From contig NZ_KB911583.1 of the NCBI RefSeq assembly GCF_000383615.1, positions 293,369 through 357,368 on the forward strand: a stretch of DNA of 64,000 nucleotides, written 5' to 3'. Both the position numbers and the translations under genes were made by a program. Position 1 is the stretch's first letter; every line of letters starts with the position of its first letter. This document shows positions 17,533 to 25,567 of this stretch, one piece after another. The stretch is from Streptomyces canus 299MFChir4.1. GTDB taxonomy: Bacteria > Actinomycetota > Actinomycetes > Streptomycetales > Streptomycetaceae. Under the pieces are notes generated by a model. It was not told the DNA's origin, made no database searches, and worked only from the letters and a program-made list of their open reading frames with translations.

Positions 17533-17904
17533 TCACCGGTTCCCGGCCCGCCTGCCGTCCAGCAGTCCGTGCAGGTGCGCGGCGGCGTTCTCGATGTCCG
17601 CGTATTTCTGCTGTGCGGCGCGTACCTCGGCAGAGAGCACACCGCAGCGGTGGGCGCGATCGAAATCGCCGTAGGGGAACTTGTACCGGCCCTTGGTCTC
17701 CTCGCCCATCTCGTCATCGATGCCCAGGTACCACCTGGCGTACTCGTGGAATCCGTGCTCCTCGAGGTAGGCATTCTCGTCCGCTGCCGAAGGCCGGTGC
17801 TCGCTCCACTCGTCCCGGTCGTCCAGGACGATCCGGCCCTCTTCGGTCAGTTTCCTTGCGTGGTTGAACGCCCTCGCGTTCAGTTTCACCGTCATGCCGT
17901 TCAC
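17533..17904 (-). CDS. Conserved hypothetical protein, about 123 residues
   Basis: A charged, soluble 123-residue protein. The pattern ARKLTEEGRIVLDDRDEWSE followed by YLEEHGFHEYARWYLGID is conserved-looking, and I recall similar small proteins in Streptomyces and relatives, without a known function. The GTG at 17904 or the ATG at 17895 could be the start. It is followed on the same strand only by intergenic sequence and preceded 22 bases upstream by the stop of the 219-residue gene, so the two probably form an operon. Confidence 0.65.
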   Translation of the reverse strand: MNGMTVKLNARAFNHARKLTEEGRIVLDDRDEWSEHRPSAADENAYLEEHGFHEYARWYLGIDDEMGEETKGRYKFPYGDFDRAHRCGVLSAEVRAAQQKYADIENAAAHLHGLLDGRRAGNR

Positions 17905-17926
17905 CGCCCCATCGAAACAGTCGCGC

Positions 17927-18586
17927 TCAGATGTCGGCTGCTGCCGCCCGGATGTCCTGCCGCGCCTGCCCCATCAGCTCGTCCAAGTCGCCGACCTCAG
18001 GAGCGAGTTCGCGGGCGCGCGGCGCGATCTGCTGCAGCCATGCCGCAGTGGCCAGTGCCAGTTCGACGGCCTCCCGGGTCCGTTCCTCGGCGAGCAGTTT
18101 CTCGACCTTGAAAGCAATGCTCGCGAGCGTGTCGTCATCGGTGGCAGGCACCAGGTAGGGCTCCAGGCCCGGCGGATACGGTGTCCGCTCCCGGTACTCA
18201 CGCATCGCGGTCACGACCGCGGGCACCGCGCTGTATTGGTCGAGGAGGCCCATGAAGACGTACAGGCGGGCCACCAGCCGTGGCAGGCCGGGGTGCCGAT
18301 CCAGCCAGGCCATCAGCTCACGCTGATCACCGAAGTGGTCCGTGATCCGCGACATCGCCTCCGCGACCCGGTGGGGCCAGGTCCAGTGGAAGGGCAGCAG
18401 CCGCGCCACCTGATGGGCGAGCGCCGCCTCGCCCTCCGCGTCCAGGGTGCCGGCGACGAATTCGGCGACCTGCCTGTGGTCCAGTCCGTAGCCGGCCGGC
18501 GCCGCCCGGTCCTGTGAGCTCTGCGACGAGTCGTGGCGCAGACGCAACAGCTGTGTGCCGATCTTGCTCAGTGTCCGGTTCCGCAT
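17927..18586 (-). CDS. Hypothetical helical protein, 219 residues
   Basis: A 219-residue soluble, mostly helical protein with no recognised domain. Visible segments include QVAEFVAGTLDAEGEAALAH and RHPGLPRLVARLYVFMG, and the C-terminus is leucine- and alanine-rich (DELMGQARQDIRAAAADI). The ATG at 18586 is preceded by GGGAGGAAC, a good ribosome site. It heads a likely two-gene unit with the small protein ending at 17533. Its upstream neighbour on the same strand is the broken Hsp20 gene, so it may once have been in a heat- or stress-response operon. Confidence 0.6.
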   Translation of the reverse strand: MRNRTLSKIGTQLLRLRHDSSQSSQDRAAPAGYGLDHRQVAEFVAGTLDAEGEAALAHQVARLLPFHWTWPHRVAEAMSRITDHFGDQRELMAWLDRHPGLPRLVARLYVFMGLLDQYSAVPAVVTAMREYRERTPYPPGLEPYLVPATDDDTLASIAFKVEKLLAEERTREAVELALATAAWLQQIAPRARELAPEVGDLDELMGQARQDIRAAAADI

Positions 18587-18696
18587 CGTTCCTCCCGGCT
18601 CGGGATGTGTTCTTCATCGTCCGGAGAGGCCGAACGGTCACTTCGTGGACCATGGTGTCGAAAGAGGAGAAACCCGTTTCGGTCACCTCATGGCTC

Positions 18697-19170
18697 TGAT
18701 CCATGTGACGGGGCTTGCTGACCTCCGCCTCGGGGACGGTGACCGTGAGCACATCGGCCGACATAGCCGTTGGGACCTTCTCGGCGTCCACCTCTCCGGG
18801 CAGTCTCAGCCGGTACTCGAAGGCACCGGTCCGGCGGGTGCCGTGGCGCAGGACGCCCTTGCGCTCCTTTTCCTTGATCTCTCCGTTGACCACCAGGTCC
18901 TGTCCGTTGGCCTCGACGTCGACGTCCTTTGCCCTTGACCCCAGGGAGTCAGGTCCCGACCTCGCAGGCGTCGTCGGTCTCTGTGACGTCCGCGAGTGGG
19001 GGTCCTCGCGGCGGCGGACGCGGCGCCGCCCCACCGTGGACTCGAAGCAATCCGCTCATCTGAGTGACCAGTTCGCCGAATTCAGTCAGCGGATCGTGGG
19101 CCCACCCGAGGCGCCGCTCCGTTGTTCCGCCCCTGCGGTGGCTCCGCAGGGCATGACCGTCGCCCTTCAT
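18697..19170 (-). pseudogene. Hsp20/alpha-crystallin small heat-shock protein, frameshifted
   Basis: Two frames together make one small heat-shock protein. The N-terminal part starts at 19170 and contains DPLTEFGELVTQMSGLL and PLADVTETDDACEVGT, ending at a TGA (18949-18951). The C-terminal part, in another frame, continues with AKDVDVEANGQDLVVNGEI and RTGAFEYRLRLPGEVD and the beta-strand LTVTVPEAE. Between them the expected ELDLPGVK reads as stop then LPGVK, followed by a one-base slip at GGGCAAAGGAC. The normal stop after KPRH is also gone, so the frame reads on. At least three lesions argue for a true pseudogene of a molecular chaperone. Confidence 0.75.
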
Positions 19171-19324
19171 CCCCGTCTCCTCGTGGGTTCGCGGCAGGCC
19201 GCCTTCTTCACCCGGCGGGGCGGACCGGCCGGGCGAACGTGCCTGCTTCGGTAGAGGAGCTCATGGTTCGCACCTGGGAAATGCAGTTCTCTTCCGCGCT
19301 TCCGGGGGCTGCCGCGGTGGTCCA

Positions 19325-19535
19325 TCGTGTTCACCCTCCTGCAGTGGTTCGCCGGCCGCCATCGCCTGCTCGACCCACGAACGCAGGATGTGCGCGGTGC
19401 CGCGCCGGCCTTGCCGACGAGCGTCTCGCCCTGATCCGCCGGCGAGGTCGCGGGCGACCCGTCCGAGGGCGCGGGGCTGACCATGCGGCAGGGGCCGCAC
19501 CAGGTGGCCCACACCGGGTTCCTACCGGTGCGCAC
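19325..19535 (-). pseudogene. Thioredoxin, fragmented
   Basis: The active-site segment WATWCGPCRMVSPA, with the classical WCGPC motif, is followed in a second frame by ALGRVARDLAG, in the first again by GETLVGKAGAAP, and in the second by HILRSWVEQAMAAGEP. This is the order of a Streptomyces thioredoxin, but the central strand region (VDVD, IPTLL) is deleted and the reading frame shifts at least twice. It lies just upstream of the broken Hsp20 gene on the same strand. It is not functional. Confidence 0.7.
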
Positions 19536-19779
19536 GGGGAGTCTCGAGCACTCCCCAGGGTGACGAACAGGGTGGCTCCACGCCTGCGTCTGGCGAGTCA
19601 GGAATGCACAGGTCCGGTCGCCCCACGAGTACGAGAGAAGGGACCGCGGCTGAGCTGGGCTACGAGCGAGCCGTTCACGCGCTCATGGCCGACGCCGCTG
19701 CCTCGGGTGGCGGCGAGGAAGCCGTCACCCGCGGACCGCACGGGCTCACTGGACTTCCCGCGCTGGTCGAGGACCGCTT

Positions 19780-20170
19780 CGGTCGGCCGTCCCGGCATCC
19801 GCAGGGCGGCCCGACGATGCCCCGGATCGCGCTGGGGACCGTGTCCACTCCTCGGCCGCTTGAAGCACAACCCCTCCACCCCGGCCGCCGTCCACGCCGG
19901 CCAATCCGGCGTCAACGTCAGGCGCCGCCAGTCCGCGGTGCGCGAACGACGCCTCCAGCGCCGCCCGAACGGCCGGCCGGTCAGGTCATCGCCTCGGTCG
20001 ACCAGGTCAGGTCTCAGGCCGTGAAGTGCGCCGGCCATTCCCCGCGGTGCCTGGGGGAGTCGTCCCGCGTCCGGCGAGCCGCTGCTGCAGCCGCTCGAAC
20101 GCAGCCTGTCCCGCTCCCGCTCCCGCTCCCGCACCCGGCCCGCCATGGAGAGCGCGGTCGACCGGTTCGT
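19780..20170 (-). pseudogene. ATP-dependent DNA ligase, fragment
   Basis: Reading across frames on the minus strand gives QAAFERLQQRLAGRG, then HRGEWPAHFTA, then DDLTGRPFGRR, then ALEASFAHRGLAAP, then WTAAGVEGLCFKR. That is the order found in the adenylation domain of small actinobacterial ATP-dependent DNA ligases (LigC/LigD ligase type), with GVEGLxFKR being motif IV-like. The nucleotidyl lysine region (ExKxDG) is missing and several frameshifts separate the pieces. Recognition is by motif order, so boundaries are approximate. Confidence 0.55.
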
Positions 20171-20173
20171 AGG

Positions 20174-21598
20174 TCAGCCCAGCACTTCTTCGATCGGGGC
20201 GTCGGCGTCCACGTAGCGCACGAGCTTGCGGTTCGCGAATTCCACGATGCCCACGTCGCCGAGTTCGCGCCCGTACCCGGAGCGCTTGATGCCGCCGAAG
20301 GGCAGCTCCGGTCGGGACGCGGTCGGGTGGTTGATCCATACCATGCCCGCCTCCAGCCGGTCCGCGACTCCGCGAGCACGTTCCGGGTCGGCGGCGAAGA
20401 CCGCGCCTCCCAGGCCGTAGGGGGAGGTGTTGGCCAGTGCCACGGCCTCGTCCTCGTCGGCGACCCGGTAGACCGTGGCGACGGGGCCGAAGAGCTCTTC
20501 CCGGTAGGCCCGCATGTCCGGTGTGACGTCGGTGAGAAGGGTCGGCTCGACGAAGGCACCCGGCAGGTCGGGCCGCCCGCCGCCCAGCACCACCGTGGCT
20601 CCCTTGTCCACCGCGTCACGGACCTGCTCCATCAGGAGTTCGGCCGCGGCCTCGGAGGACAGCGGGCCGAGCGTGGTGGCGGGGTCGACCGGATCTCCCG
20701 GTTGCACCTCGCTCATCCGGTCACGCAGCCCGGTGAGGAAGGCGTCGTAGACGTCGGCAAGGACGATGAAGCGCTTGGCCGCAACGCAACACTGCCCGGT
20801 GTTGCCCATCCGGCCGAGGAACGCGGCGTACACGGTGCGCTCTAGGTTGTGACCGTCCAGCACGACGAAGGGATCACTGCCACCCAGCTCGAGGACGGAC
20901 TTCTTGACATTGCGGCCGGCGATCTCGCCCAAGCTCACGCCCGCCCGCTCGCTTCCGGTCAGTGACGCTCCCTGCACACGAGAGTCATCGATGATTTTCC
21001 CGACGTCTCTGCCCCGCACGAAGAGATTGGTGTAGACCCCGCTCGGCACACCCGCATCCGTGAACAGCTGCTCGATTGCCAGGGCGGACTGGGGGCAGCT
21101 GCTCGCGTGCTTGAGCAGGATCGTGTTGCCGAGGACGAGGTTCGGACCCGCGAATCGGACGACCTGATACAGCGGGAAGTTCCAGGGCATCACACCGAGA
21201 AGGACGCCGACCGGCTCGTTCACCAGCACGGCCGTGCCCTCGGGCACCGGCAGGGGCCGTTCTTCCAGCAGCTCGGGGCCGTGCTCGCCGTAGTAGGTGA
21301 GGATGTCGGACGCGAGGTCGACCTCCGCACGGCTCGAGTTGATCAGCTTGCCGACCTCAAGGGTCAGGAGGTGCGCCAGTTCCTCCTTGCGCTCCCTCAT
21401 GAGCCGGCCGGCGCGGTTCACGAGGGCTCCCCGGTCGGCCGTCGACCGGGCACGCCAGTTCGGAAAGCTACAGTGCGCCGCGTCTATCGCGCGCCCTACG
21501 TCTTCCGTGCTCAGCGCCGCGAACTCACGAACCCTTTCACCGGTGTACGGGTTGACCGTGGCGATGGGGCTTCCCTGGGCAGTGACATGGGCGTCCAT
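20174..21598 (-). CDS. NAD(P)-dependent aldehyde (semialdehyde) dehydrogenase
   Basis: A 474-residue ALDH-superfamily enzyme closest in pattern to succinate-semialdehyde dehydrogenases. General-base Glu237 lies in VLELGGSDP and the nucleophile Cys271 in [12 protein letters not shown]. The MPWNFP motif (residues 137-142) shapes the active site and the late [13 protein letters not shown] is typical. It oxidises an aldehyde to an acid with NAD(P). The ATG at 21598 follows GGGAGGC, so a longer in-frame extension to 21730 is rejected. The stop lies directly beside the DNA-ligase debris. It is a complete gene among pseudogenes. Confidence 0.88.
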   Translation of the reverse strand: MDAHVTAQGSPIATVNPYTGERVREFAALSTEDVGRAIDAAHCSFPNWRARSTADRGALVNRAGRLMRERKEELAHLLTLEVGKLINSSRAEVDLASDILTYYGEHGPELLEERPLPVPEGTAVLVNEPVGVLLGVMPWNFPLYQVVRFAGPNLVLGNTILLKHASSCPQSALAIEQLFTDAGVPSGVYTNLFVRGRDVGKIIDDSRVQGASLTGSERAGVSLGEIAGRNVKKSVLELGGSDPFVVLDGHNLERTVYAAFLGRMGNTGQCCVAAKRFIVLADVYDAFLTGLRDRMSEVQPGDPVDPATTLGPLSSEAAAELLMEQVRDAVDKGATVVLGGGRPDLPGAFVEPTLLTDVTPDMRAYREELFGPVATVYRVADEDEAVALANTSPYGLGGAVFAADPERARGVADRLEAGMVWINHPTASRPELPFGGIKRSGYGRELGDVGIVEFANRKLVRYVDADAPIEEVLG

Positions 21599-22057
21599 GA
21601 CGCCTCCCTGGAGTCGGGGCACCTCGGGTTTCCCCGCCCGGACCCGCTCACACGTGCTGATTCGTCCCATGCCACGGCAAGCTGTGGCACCTGGGTCCTC
21701 CATGCGAACACTTGAGCGCCGCACCGGCACTGGGAACCGATCGGCCTCACCGAGGGCGGCAACCTCATCTGGTCCCTCCCACCGTTCGCGGCCCAGGCCC
21801 GCAGCTGGGGCTGCCCCACCGTTCGCGGTCGAAGTTCGGCTACGTCGGCGCTCTCATGGCGTGGCTCATTGCCTGTGTGCAATACGACGAGATCAACCTG
21901 GCCGGCGAGGCCCTGCACACCATGGAGCGCGGAGGCGCCAAAGGTGTGGGTGGTCGTGGTCACCCGCGTCCGTGCGAGGGCGCGGGCCGGGGCGGCGTGG
22001 CAGGCTTGCTGGGGTCCGCACCATTTGTCGCACCACGGCAGCCAAGGAGGACGACGC
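21599..22057. other. Upstream region of ALDH and DUF2267 genes
   Basis: Divergent-promoter region of 459 bases. Short plus-strand frames contain protein-like pieces ([20 protein letters not shown] in one frame, [19 protein letters not shown] in another), which may be parts of one decayed gene, but I cannot name the family. Confidence 0.4.
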
Positions 22058-22438
22058 ATGGATGAGCAGGAATTCGCACATACCGTCGCCGAGCGCACCG
22101 GACTGAGCCGGCAGGAGGCGGCCGACCTGACCTGGGCCACGCTTGAGACGCTGGCCCACAGGCTGAGCCCCGGGGAAGCCAGGGACCTGATCATCGAGCT
22201 CCCAAAGGGCCTCGCGGAGGCGGTGCGCCGGGGAACCACGGACCGCATCGAGCGTTTCGGCCACTACGACAGCGTGCGGCGCGTGGCCGAACGCACCATG
22301 CTCAAGGAGGAGGAAGCCGACAGGGGCGTGCGGACCGTACTGGCCTTGCTCCGGGAGGCGATCAGCGAGAAGGAGTTCAACGACCTGATGTCGCAGCTCG
22401 GAACGGACTTCTCCCAGGCCCTCGAATCCGCCGGGTGA
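22058..22438 (+). CDS. DUF2267 family protein
   Basis: A 126-residue protein of the DUF2267 family. Two similar helical halves are seen: FAHTVAERTGLSRQEAADL with LETLAHRLSPGEARDL, and SVRRVAERTMLKEEEADRG with VLALLREAISEKEFNDL. The family is common in stress and dormancy gene sets of actinobacteria; its biochemical role is unknown. The ATG at 22058 is preceded by AAGGAGG. It is intact between pseudogenes. Confidence 0.85.
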   Translation: MDEQEFAHTVAERTGLSRQEAADLTWATLETLAHRLSPGEARDLIIELPKGLAEAVRRGTTDRIERFGHYDSVRRVAERTMLKEEEADRGVRTVLALLREAISEKEFNDLMSQLGTDFSQALESAG

Positions 22439-22445
22439 CTGCGGG

Positions 22446-22749
22446 GTGCCTGACTGCTGGTCCACCGAGGCGGCCGCCTTGGCGGTGTGCAAGGGATGCC
22501 GCAGGGGCATGACGCTGCCGGCGGTCCCCAGTGTGATCGCTGTGGTGCGGGCACTGAACCGCCCCAGGTACACCGACGGGTCGAAGACCTGCCCGGAGTC
22601 CCCGAAGCTCGGGTCCAGCAGCGGCACGTCACGGCCCCACACCGAGGCGAAGCCGGCGCGCTCGGCCTGCTGGATCCGCCCGATGTGCCCGCCAGGGACG
22701 GCACCGGCCCTTCGAAGCCTTCCAGAGGCGTGATGGCGCCAACGGTCAT
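22446..22749 (-). pseudogene. Luciferase-like monooxygenase, N-terminal fragment
   Basis: An ATG at 22749 opens MTVGAITPLEGFEGPVPSLA. After a frameshift near 22690 the protein continues as GRIQQAERAGFASVWGRDVP, LLDPSFGDSGQVFDP and LRHPLHTAKAAASVDQQSG. This is the start of an LLM-class flavin-dependent oxidoreductase. Similarity ends after about 95 residues, close to the stop of the DUF2267 gene on the opposite strand, so about two thirds of the enzyme is lost. Both a frameshift and a truncation are present. Confidence 0.65.
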
Positions 22750-22989
22750 CCCGCCGCCGGGATATGGCCGCCCGGCATTCGGCGAAGACTTCCTCGGCGC
22801 TCATCCCCTCGGGTACGTGGCCGTGCGTCGCGCGCCTGCCGTGAGTTGTCCGGCCACATCCGGCTCGCCCGCGATCACCCCGGGAATCGGCACGACGCAC
22901 CAGCGCACCCGCCACCGGGAGACCGGCAAGGACAACCGGGAGGCGATCCTGCGAGGGCGGGGCGACCGGGACCGGCCAACGGAGACCGC

Positions 22990-23206
22990 GGCCGAGCGTG
23001 CAAGGCTTCCGGTCTCGGAGCCCCTGCCGATCACCCTGGTCGACTACGCGGCTCCGATGGCCTCGACCTCACCGACTCCGCCGCGACCAACCCCCGTCGG
23101 CCCGGGCTGCCGCGTCTGCGAACGCCTCGACCTCCCGCAGCGCGCCGCACCGCCCCTCGGCCACCCACTCCGGATCGACCAGAACACCAGCACCTTCGTG
23201 CCGTAG
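22990..23206 (+). pseudogene. XRE/ScfR-type regulator, C-terminal remnant
   Basis: The end of this stretch reads GPGCRVCERLDLPQRAAPPL followed by GHPLRIDQNTSTFVP and a stop. That is the cysteine-containing tail of XRE-family regulators with an ImmA/IrrE-type (DUF955/DUF2083) domain, such as ScfR. The preceding part (DGLDLTDSAATNP) is in another frame, with the slip at a run of five C near 23092. In this tail the usual RPDCPQRA reads RLDLPQRA, so a conserved cysteine is also lost. The DNA-binding part is absent. Confidence 0.5.
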
Positions 23207-23570
23207 CCGGTGACCGATGTCAAGACCTGAAACGCCCAGTGGCGACGGTCAAACCGCACCAACTCGTACGGCGCTTCTGCTCGGGCCAGGCAACCGAAGA
23301 GCCGATATGACGTGTGTGACGGGCATGCCGCCCGACGGAATCCCGGTGCCGGTTCCGTCACTTCCCTGCTCCGCCGACGTGAGACGTGATGCAGATCTCG
23401 CTGCGCTTGCGGCACCGAGATCCGTATTCTGATCTCAATTGTTGCTTGAGAGTGCGACGGAATCGCTGTGGAGCGGCCTTGGGCCCTTGGCTGGCGAGGT
23501 GTCAGAAAACTCAGCAAGCGGTCAGCGTGCATCGGACGACGGCTACTCGGTGCCCACCGGCGAGTGAGCC
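23207..23570. other. Gene-free stretch upstream of panD leader
   Basis: No gene is supported in these 364 bases between the XRE remnant and the panD leader hairpins. The base composition is less G+C-rich near 23390-23450 than in the surroundings. Confidence 0.4.
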
Positions 23571-23613
23571 GCTGTTAGCCTTGAATAACAGCCCTTGACC
23601 TGCAAAAAGCAGG
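23571..23613 (+). promoter_or_regulatory. Two hairpins in the panD leader
   Basis: GCTGTTA/TAACAGC (23571-23592, 8-base loop) is followed by CCTGC-AAAAA-GCAGG (23599-23613), which ends 26 bases before the panD ATG. A TTGACC sequence lies between them. The stems could act in transcription or mRNA control, or the first could be an operator. No known riboswitch class was recognised. Confidence 0.4.
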
Positions 23614-23639
23614 CAGGGAGCGAATTTCGGGAGTGCTGA

Positions 23640-24059
23640 ATGCTTCGTACCCTGTTCAAGTCCAAGATCCACCGAGCCACCGTCACCCAGGCCGACCTGC
23701 ACTACGTGGGATCGGTGACCATCGACGCGGATCTGCTCGATGCGGCCGATCTGCTGCCCGGTGAGCTCGTCCATATCGTCGACATCACCAACGGCGCCCG
23801 GTTGGAGACGTACGTCATCGAGGGCGAGCGAGGCTCGGGAGTGGTCGGGATCAACGGTGCCGCCGCCCATCTCGTCCACCCCGGCGACCTGGTGATCATC
23901 ATCAGTTACGCTCAAGTGACCGACGCCGAGGCGCGGGCACTCGAACCGAGGGTCGTGCACGTGGACGCCGACAACCGCATCGTCGCCCTCGGGGCCGACC
24001 CGTCCGAGCCGGTTCCGGGCTCGGATCAGGAGCGCAGCCCGCAGGCGGTGTCGGCCTGA
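23640..24059 (+). CDS. panD: Aspartate 1-decarboxylase proenzyme
   Basis: A 139-residue PanD. It decarboxylates L-aspartate to beta-alanine for pantothenate and CoA synthesis in the cytoplasm. The precursor self-cleaves at Gly24-Ser25 in YVGSVTID, and Ser25 becomes the pyruvoyl cofactor. The conserved Lys9 in [21 protein letters not shown] and [12 protein letters not shown] are all present. The tail after residue 120 is a variable extension. A GGGAG ribosome site precedes the ATG. It stands apart from panB and panC here, and is followed by a GNAT gene 39 bases on, possibly in one transcript. Confidence 0.95.
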   Translation: MLRTLFKSKIHRATVTQADLHYVGSVTIDADLLDAADLLPGELVHIVDITNGARLETYVIEGERGSGVVGINGAAAHLVHPGDLVIIISYAQVTDAEARALEPRVVHVDADNRIVALGADPSEPVPGSDQERSPQAVSA

Positions 24060-24098
24060 CCCAGCTGCTTCGACGACCTTCGGACCAGGAGCGTGCCC

Positions 24099-24449
24099 AT
24101 GAGCGACATTGAGATCCGTGACGACCGACAGGCAGGACGCCTGGAGGCGTTCGGTTCCGGGGGAGGTGAAGTCGTGGGCCACATCCAGTACTTCGTCCTC
24201 GAATCGCCCGAGCGCGCCCTGGTCCCGGTCCACACCATCGTGGAACCGGCCCATGAGGGACAGGGCATCGCGGGCTCCCTGGCCCGCGAGCTCTACGGCA
24301 TCGCGACGGCGGAGGGCATCCCGGTCGCCCCGCTGTGCCCCTACGTCGTCAAGTGGGCCGAACGCCACCCGGACGAGGCCCCTGCCGCTGCCCCGGAACT
24401 CCTCCACGCGGCGAAGCGGTGGCTGGCGGCCCACCCCGAGGGCTTCTGA
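24099..24449 (+). CDS. Small GNAT-family N-acetyltransferase
   Basis: A 116-residue protein of the YjdJ-like short GNAT group (acyl-CoA-dependent). The acetyl-CoA loop is EPAHEGQGIAGSLARELYG (about residues 50-68), a compact form of the Q/RxxGxG/A motif, and VAPLCPYVVKWAERHPD is the typical family end. Short GNATs of this type resemble PanZ, which in enterobacteria promotes PanD maturation. Its place directly after panD makes such a role worth considering, but that is inference. The ATG at 24099 with AGGAGC upstream is preferred to the GTG at 24093. Confidence 0.85.
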   Translation: MSDIEIRDDRQAGRLEAFGSGGGEVVGHIQYFVLESPERALVPVHTIVEPAHEGQGIAGSLARELYGIATAEGIPVAPLCPYVVKWAERHPDEAPAAAPELLHAAKRWLAAHPEGF

Positions 24450-25136
24450 CCCCGGCGACACCGGCGCCGGCCCTGTGGCCGCCGCCGGCCGAACAGCAAG
24501 AGACGCGGCCGGAGCGGTGCGGTGTCCCGGCGCCATGCCGAGTTCGAGCGGCGGCGTGATCGGCTGCCGCGTCAGCAAGACTCCCGCCGGGTGTGGCACA
24601 CCGGGGCGTCATGCCGGGTTCGCGGGGGGCGTGTTGAGGCCCGTGCCGTATGCACGGCGGCAGTCGACCCTCGAATGCGCACACCGGGGCGTCATGCCGA
24701 GTTAGTGGGGCGGCGGATTCAGACCGGTGCTGCTACGGCGGGGAAGCCTTCCTGCGGGTGCGGCACTCAGGGTGCGGCACTCAGGGTGCGGCACTCAGGG
24801 TGCGGCACACCGGGGCGACATGCCGAGTCCATTCGCCGGCGTGATCAGCCCGGTGCCGCGCACCACAGCGCCGAAGCCCTCCCACAGTGCCGCGCACCAC
24901 AGCGCCGAAGCCCTCCCACAGTGCCGCGCACCACAGCGCCGAAGCCCGCCTCAGGCACCGCTGCCGTCGCCGCCGCTCTCCAAGCCCTCGTCGCCCTACG
25001 CCAAGCCCCCCGAGCCGCACGCCCCACACCCCCACCCGGACCTTGCTCATCACGCGGGTGGGTGACTGGCGGGAAGCCTTGCGGGTACGCGGGGAGTAGT
25101 CCAGAGCCGACGTCGACCGACTGGCTGGAGGACCCG
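24450..25136. repeat. Repeat-rich non-coding region with tandem repeats
   Basis: Three layers of repetition are visible. A 14-base unit GGGTGCGGCACTCA is repeated nearly four times (24756-24808). A 34-base unit starting GTGCCGCGCACCACAGCGCC is repeated three times (24853-24886, 24887-24920 and a diverging third copy from 24921). A motif like CACCGGGGCGTCATGCCG recurs loosely at about 24526, 24600, 24680 and 24810. No gene is supported. The region may be a hotspot for slippage or a degenerate array of binding or secondary-structure elements. Confidence 0.7.
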
Positions 25137-25325
25137 ATGACCAACCCGTACCCCGACCCCGTCCCGCCCGGTCCCACTCCGGGCCCAGGGCCCGGCCCAG
25201 GCCCCGTCCCTACACCGGGCCCGCCCCCGGAACCTCCGAATCCGACCCCGACTCCCGACCCGTCACCGATCCCGCCGGGCCCGGAGCCGGTCCCGAACCC
25301 GGAACCAGGGCCGCCGCTCAGCTGA
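25137..25325 (+). CDS. Small proline-rich protein
   Basis: A 62-residue protein made almost wholly of proline, glycine, threonine, glutamate and asparagine in PxP repeats (MTNPYPDPVPPGPTPGPGPG and onward). A GGAGG site precedes the ATG with suitable spacing, and two strong hairpins follow the stop, so expression is plausible. Without a signal peptide or known motif the function is unknown. The bias of G+C-rich DNA for proline codons means it could also be fortuitous. Confidence 0.45.
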   Translation: MTNPYPDPVPPGPTPGPGPGPGPVPTPGPPPEPPNPTPTPDPSPIPPGPEPVPNPEPGPPLS

Positions 25326-25424
25326 CCGCGGCAAAGCCGACCCGGAATTCGCCGCCGCCCGCGCCGCCACGGCAGGACCATGCCGCCCGACCGGCGCGCG
25401 CCGCGAGAACCGGCTGAACACGAA

Positions 25425-25456
25425 GGAGGAGGGCCGCCCCACGGCGGCCCTCCTCC
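25425..25456. terminator. Strong hairpin between convergent genes
   Basis: A perfect 14-base stem, GGAGGAGGGCCGCC/GGCGGCCCTCCTCC, with a CCAC loop. It lies between the proline-rich gene (plus) and gnd (minus), so it can act in both directions. Confidence 0.65.
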
Positions 25457-25522
25457 ACGCGTGCTGACGCCTAGCCGTGCCGCCCGACCGACGCCCACCG
25501 CGAGATCAGGCCGAACGGGAAA

Positions 25523-25552
25523 GGAGGGGCCGCTCAACAGCGCGGCCCCTCC
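25523..25552. terminator. Second hairpin, adjacent to gnd 3' end
   Basis: An 11-base stem, GGAGGGGCCGC/GCGGCCCCTCC, with an 8-base loop starting 15 bases beyond the gnd stop. It is similar in sequence to the hairpin at 25425 and sits in a locally duplicated context (CCGCGAGAACCGGCTGAACACG and CCGCGAGATCAGGCCGAACGGG), which suggests a terminator duplication. Confidence 0.65.
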
Positions 25553-25567
25553 TCGCGAGCGTCATGC

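Noticed and set aside
24853-24952. Possible CRISPR array (34-base units)
   Set aside because: The units are directly adjacent with no spacers and there are no cas genes; it is a simple tandem repeat.
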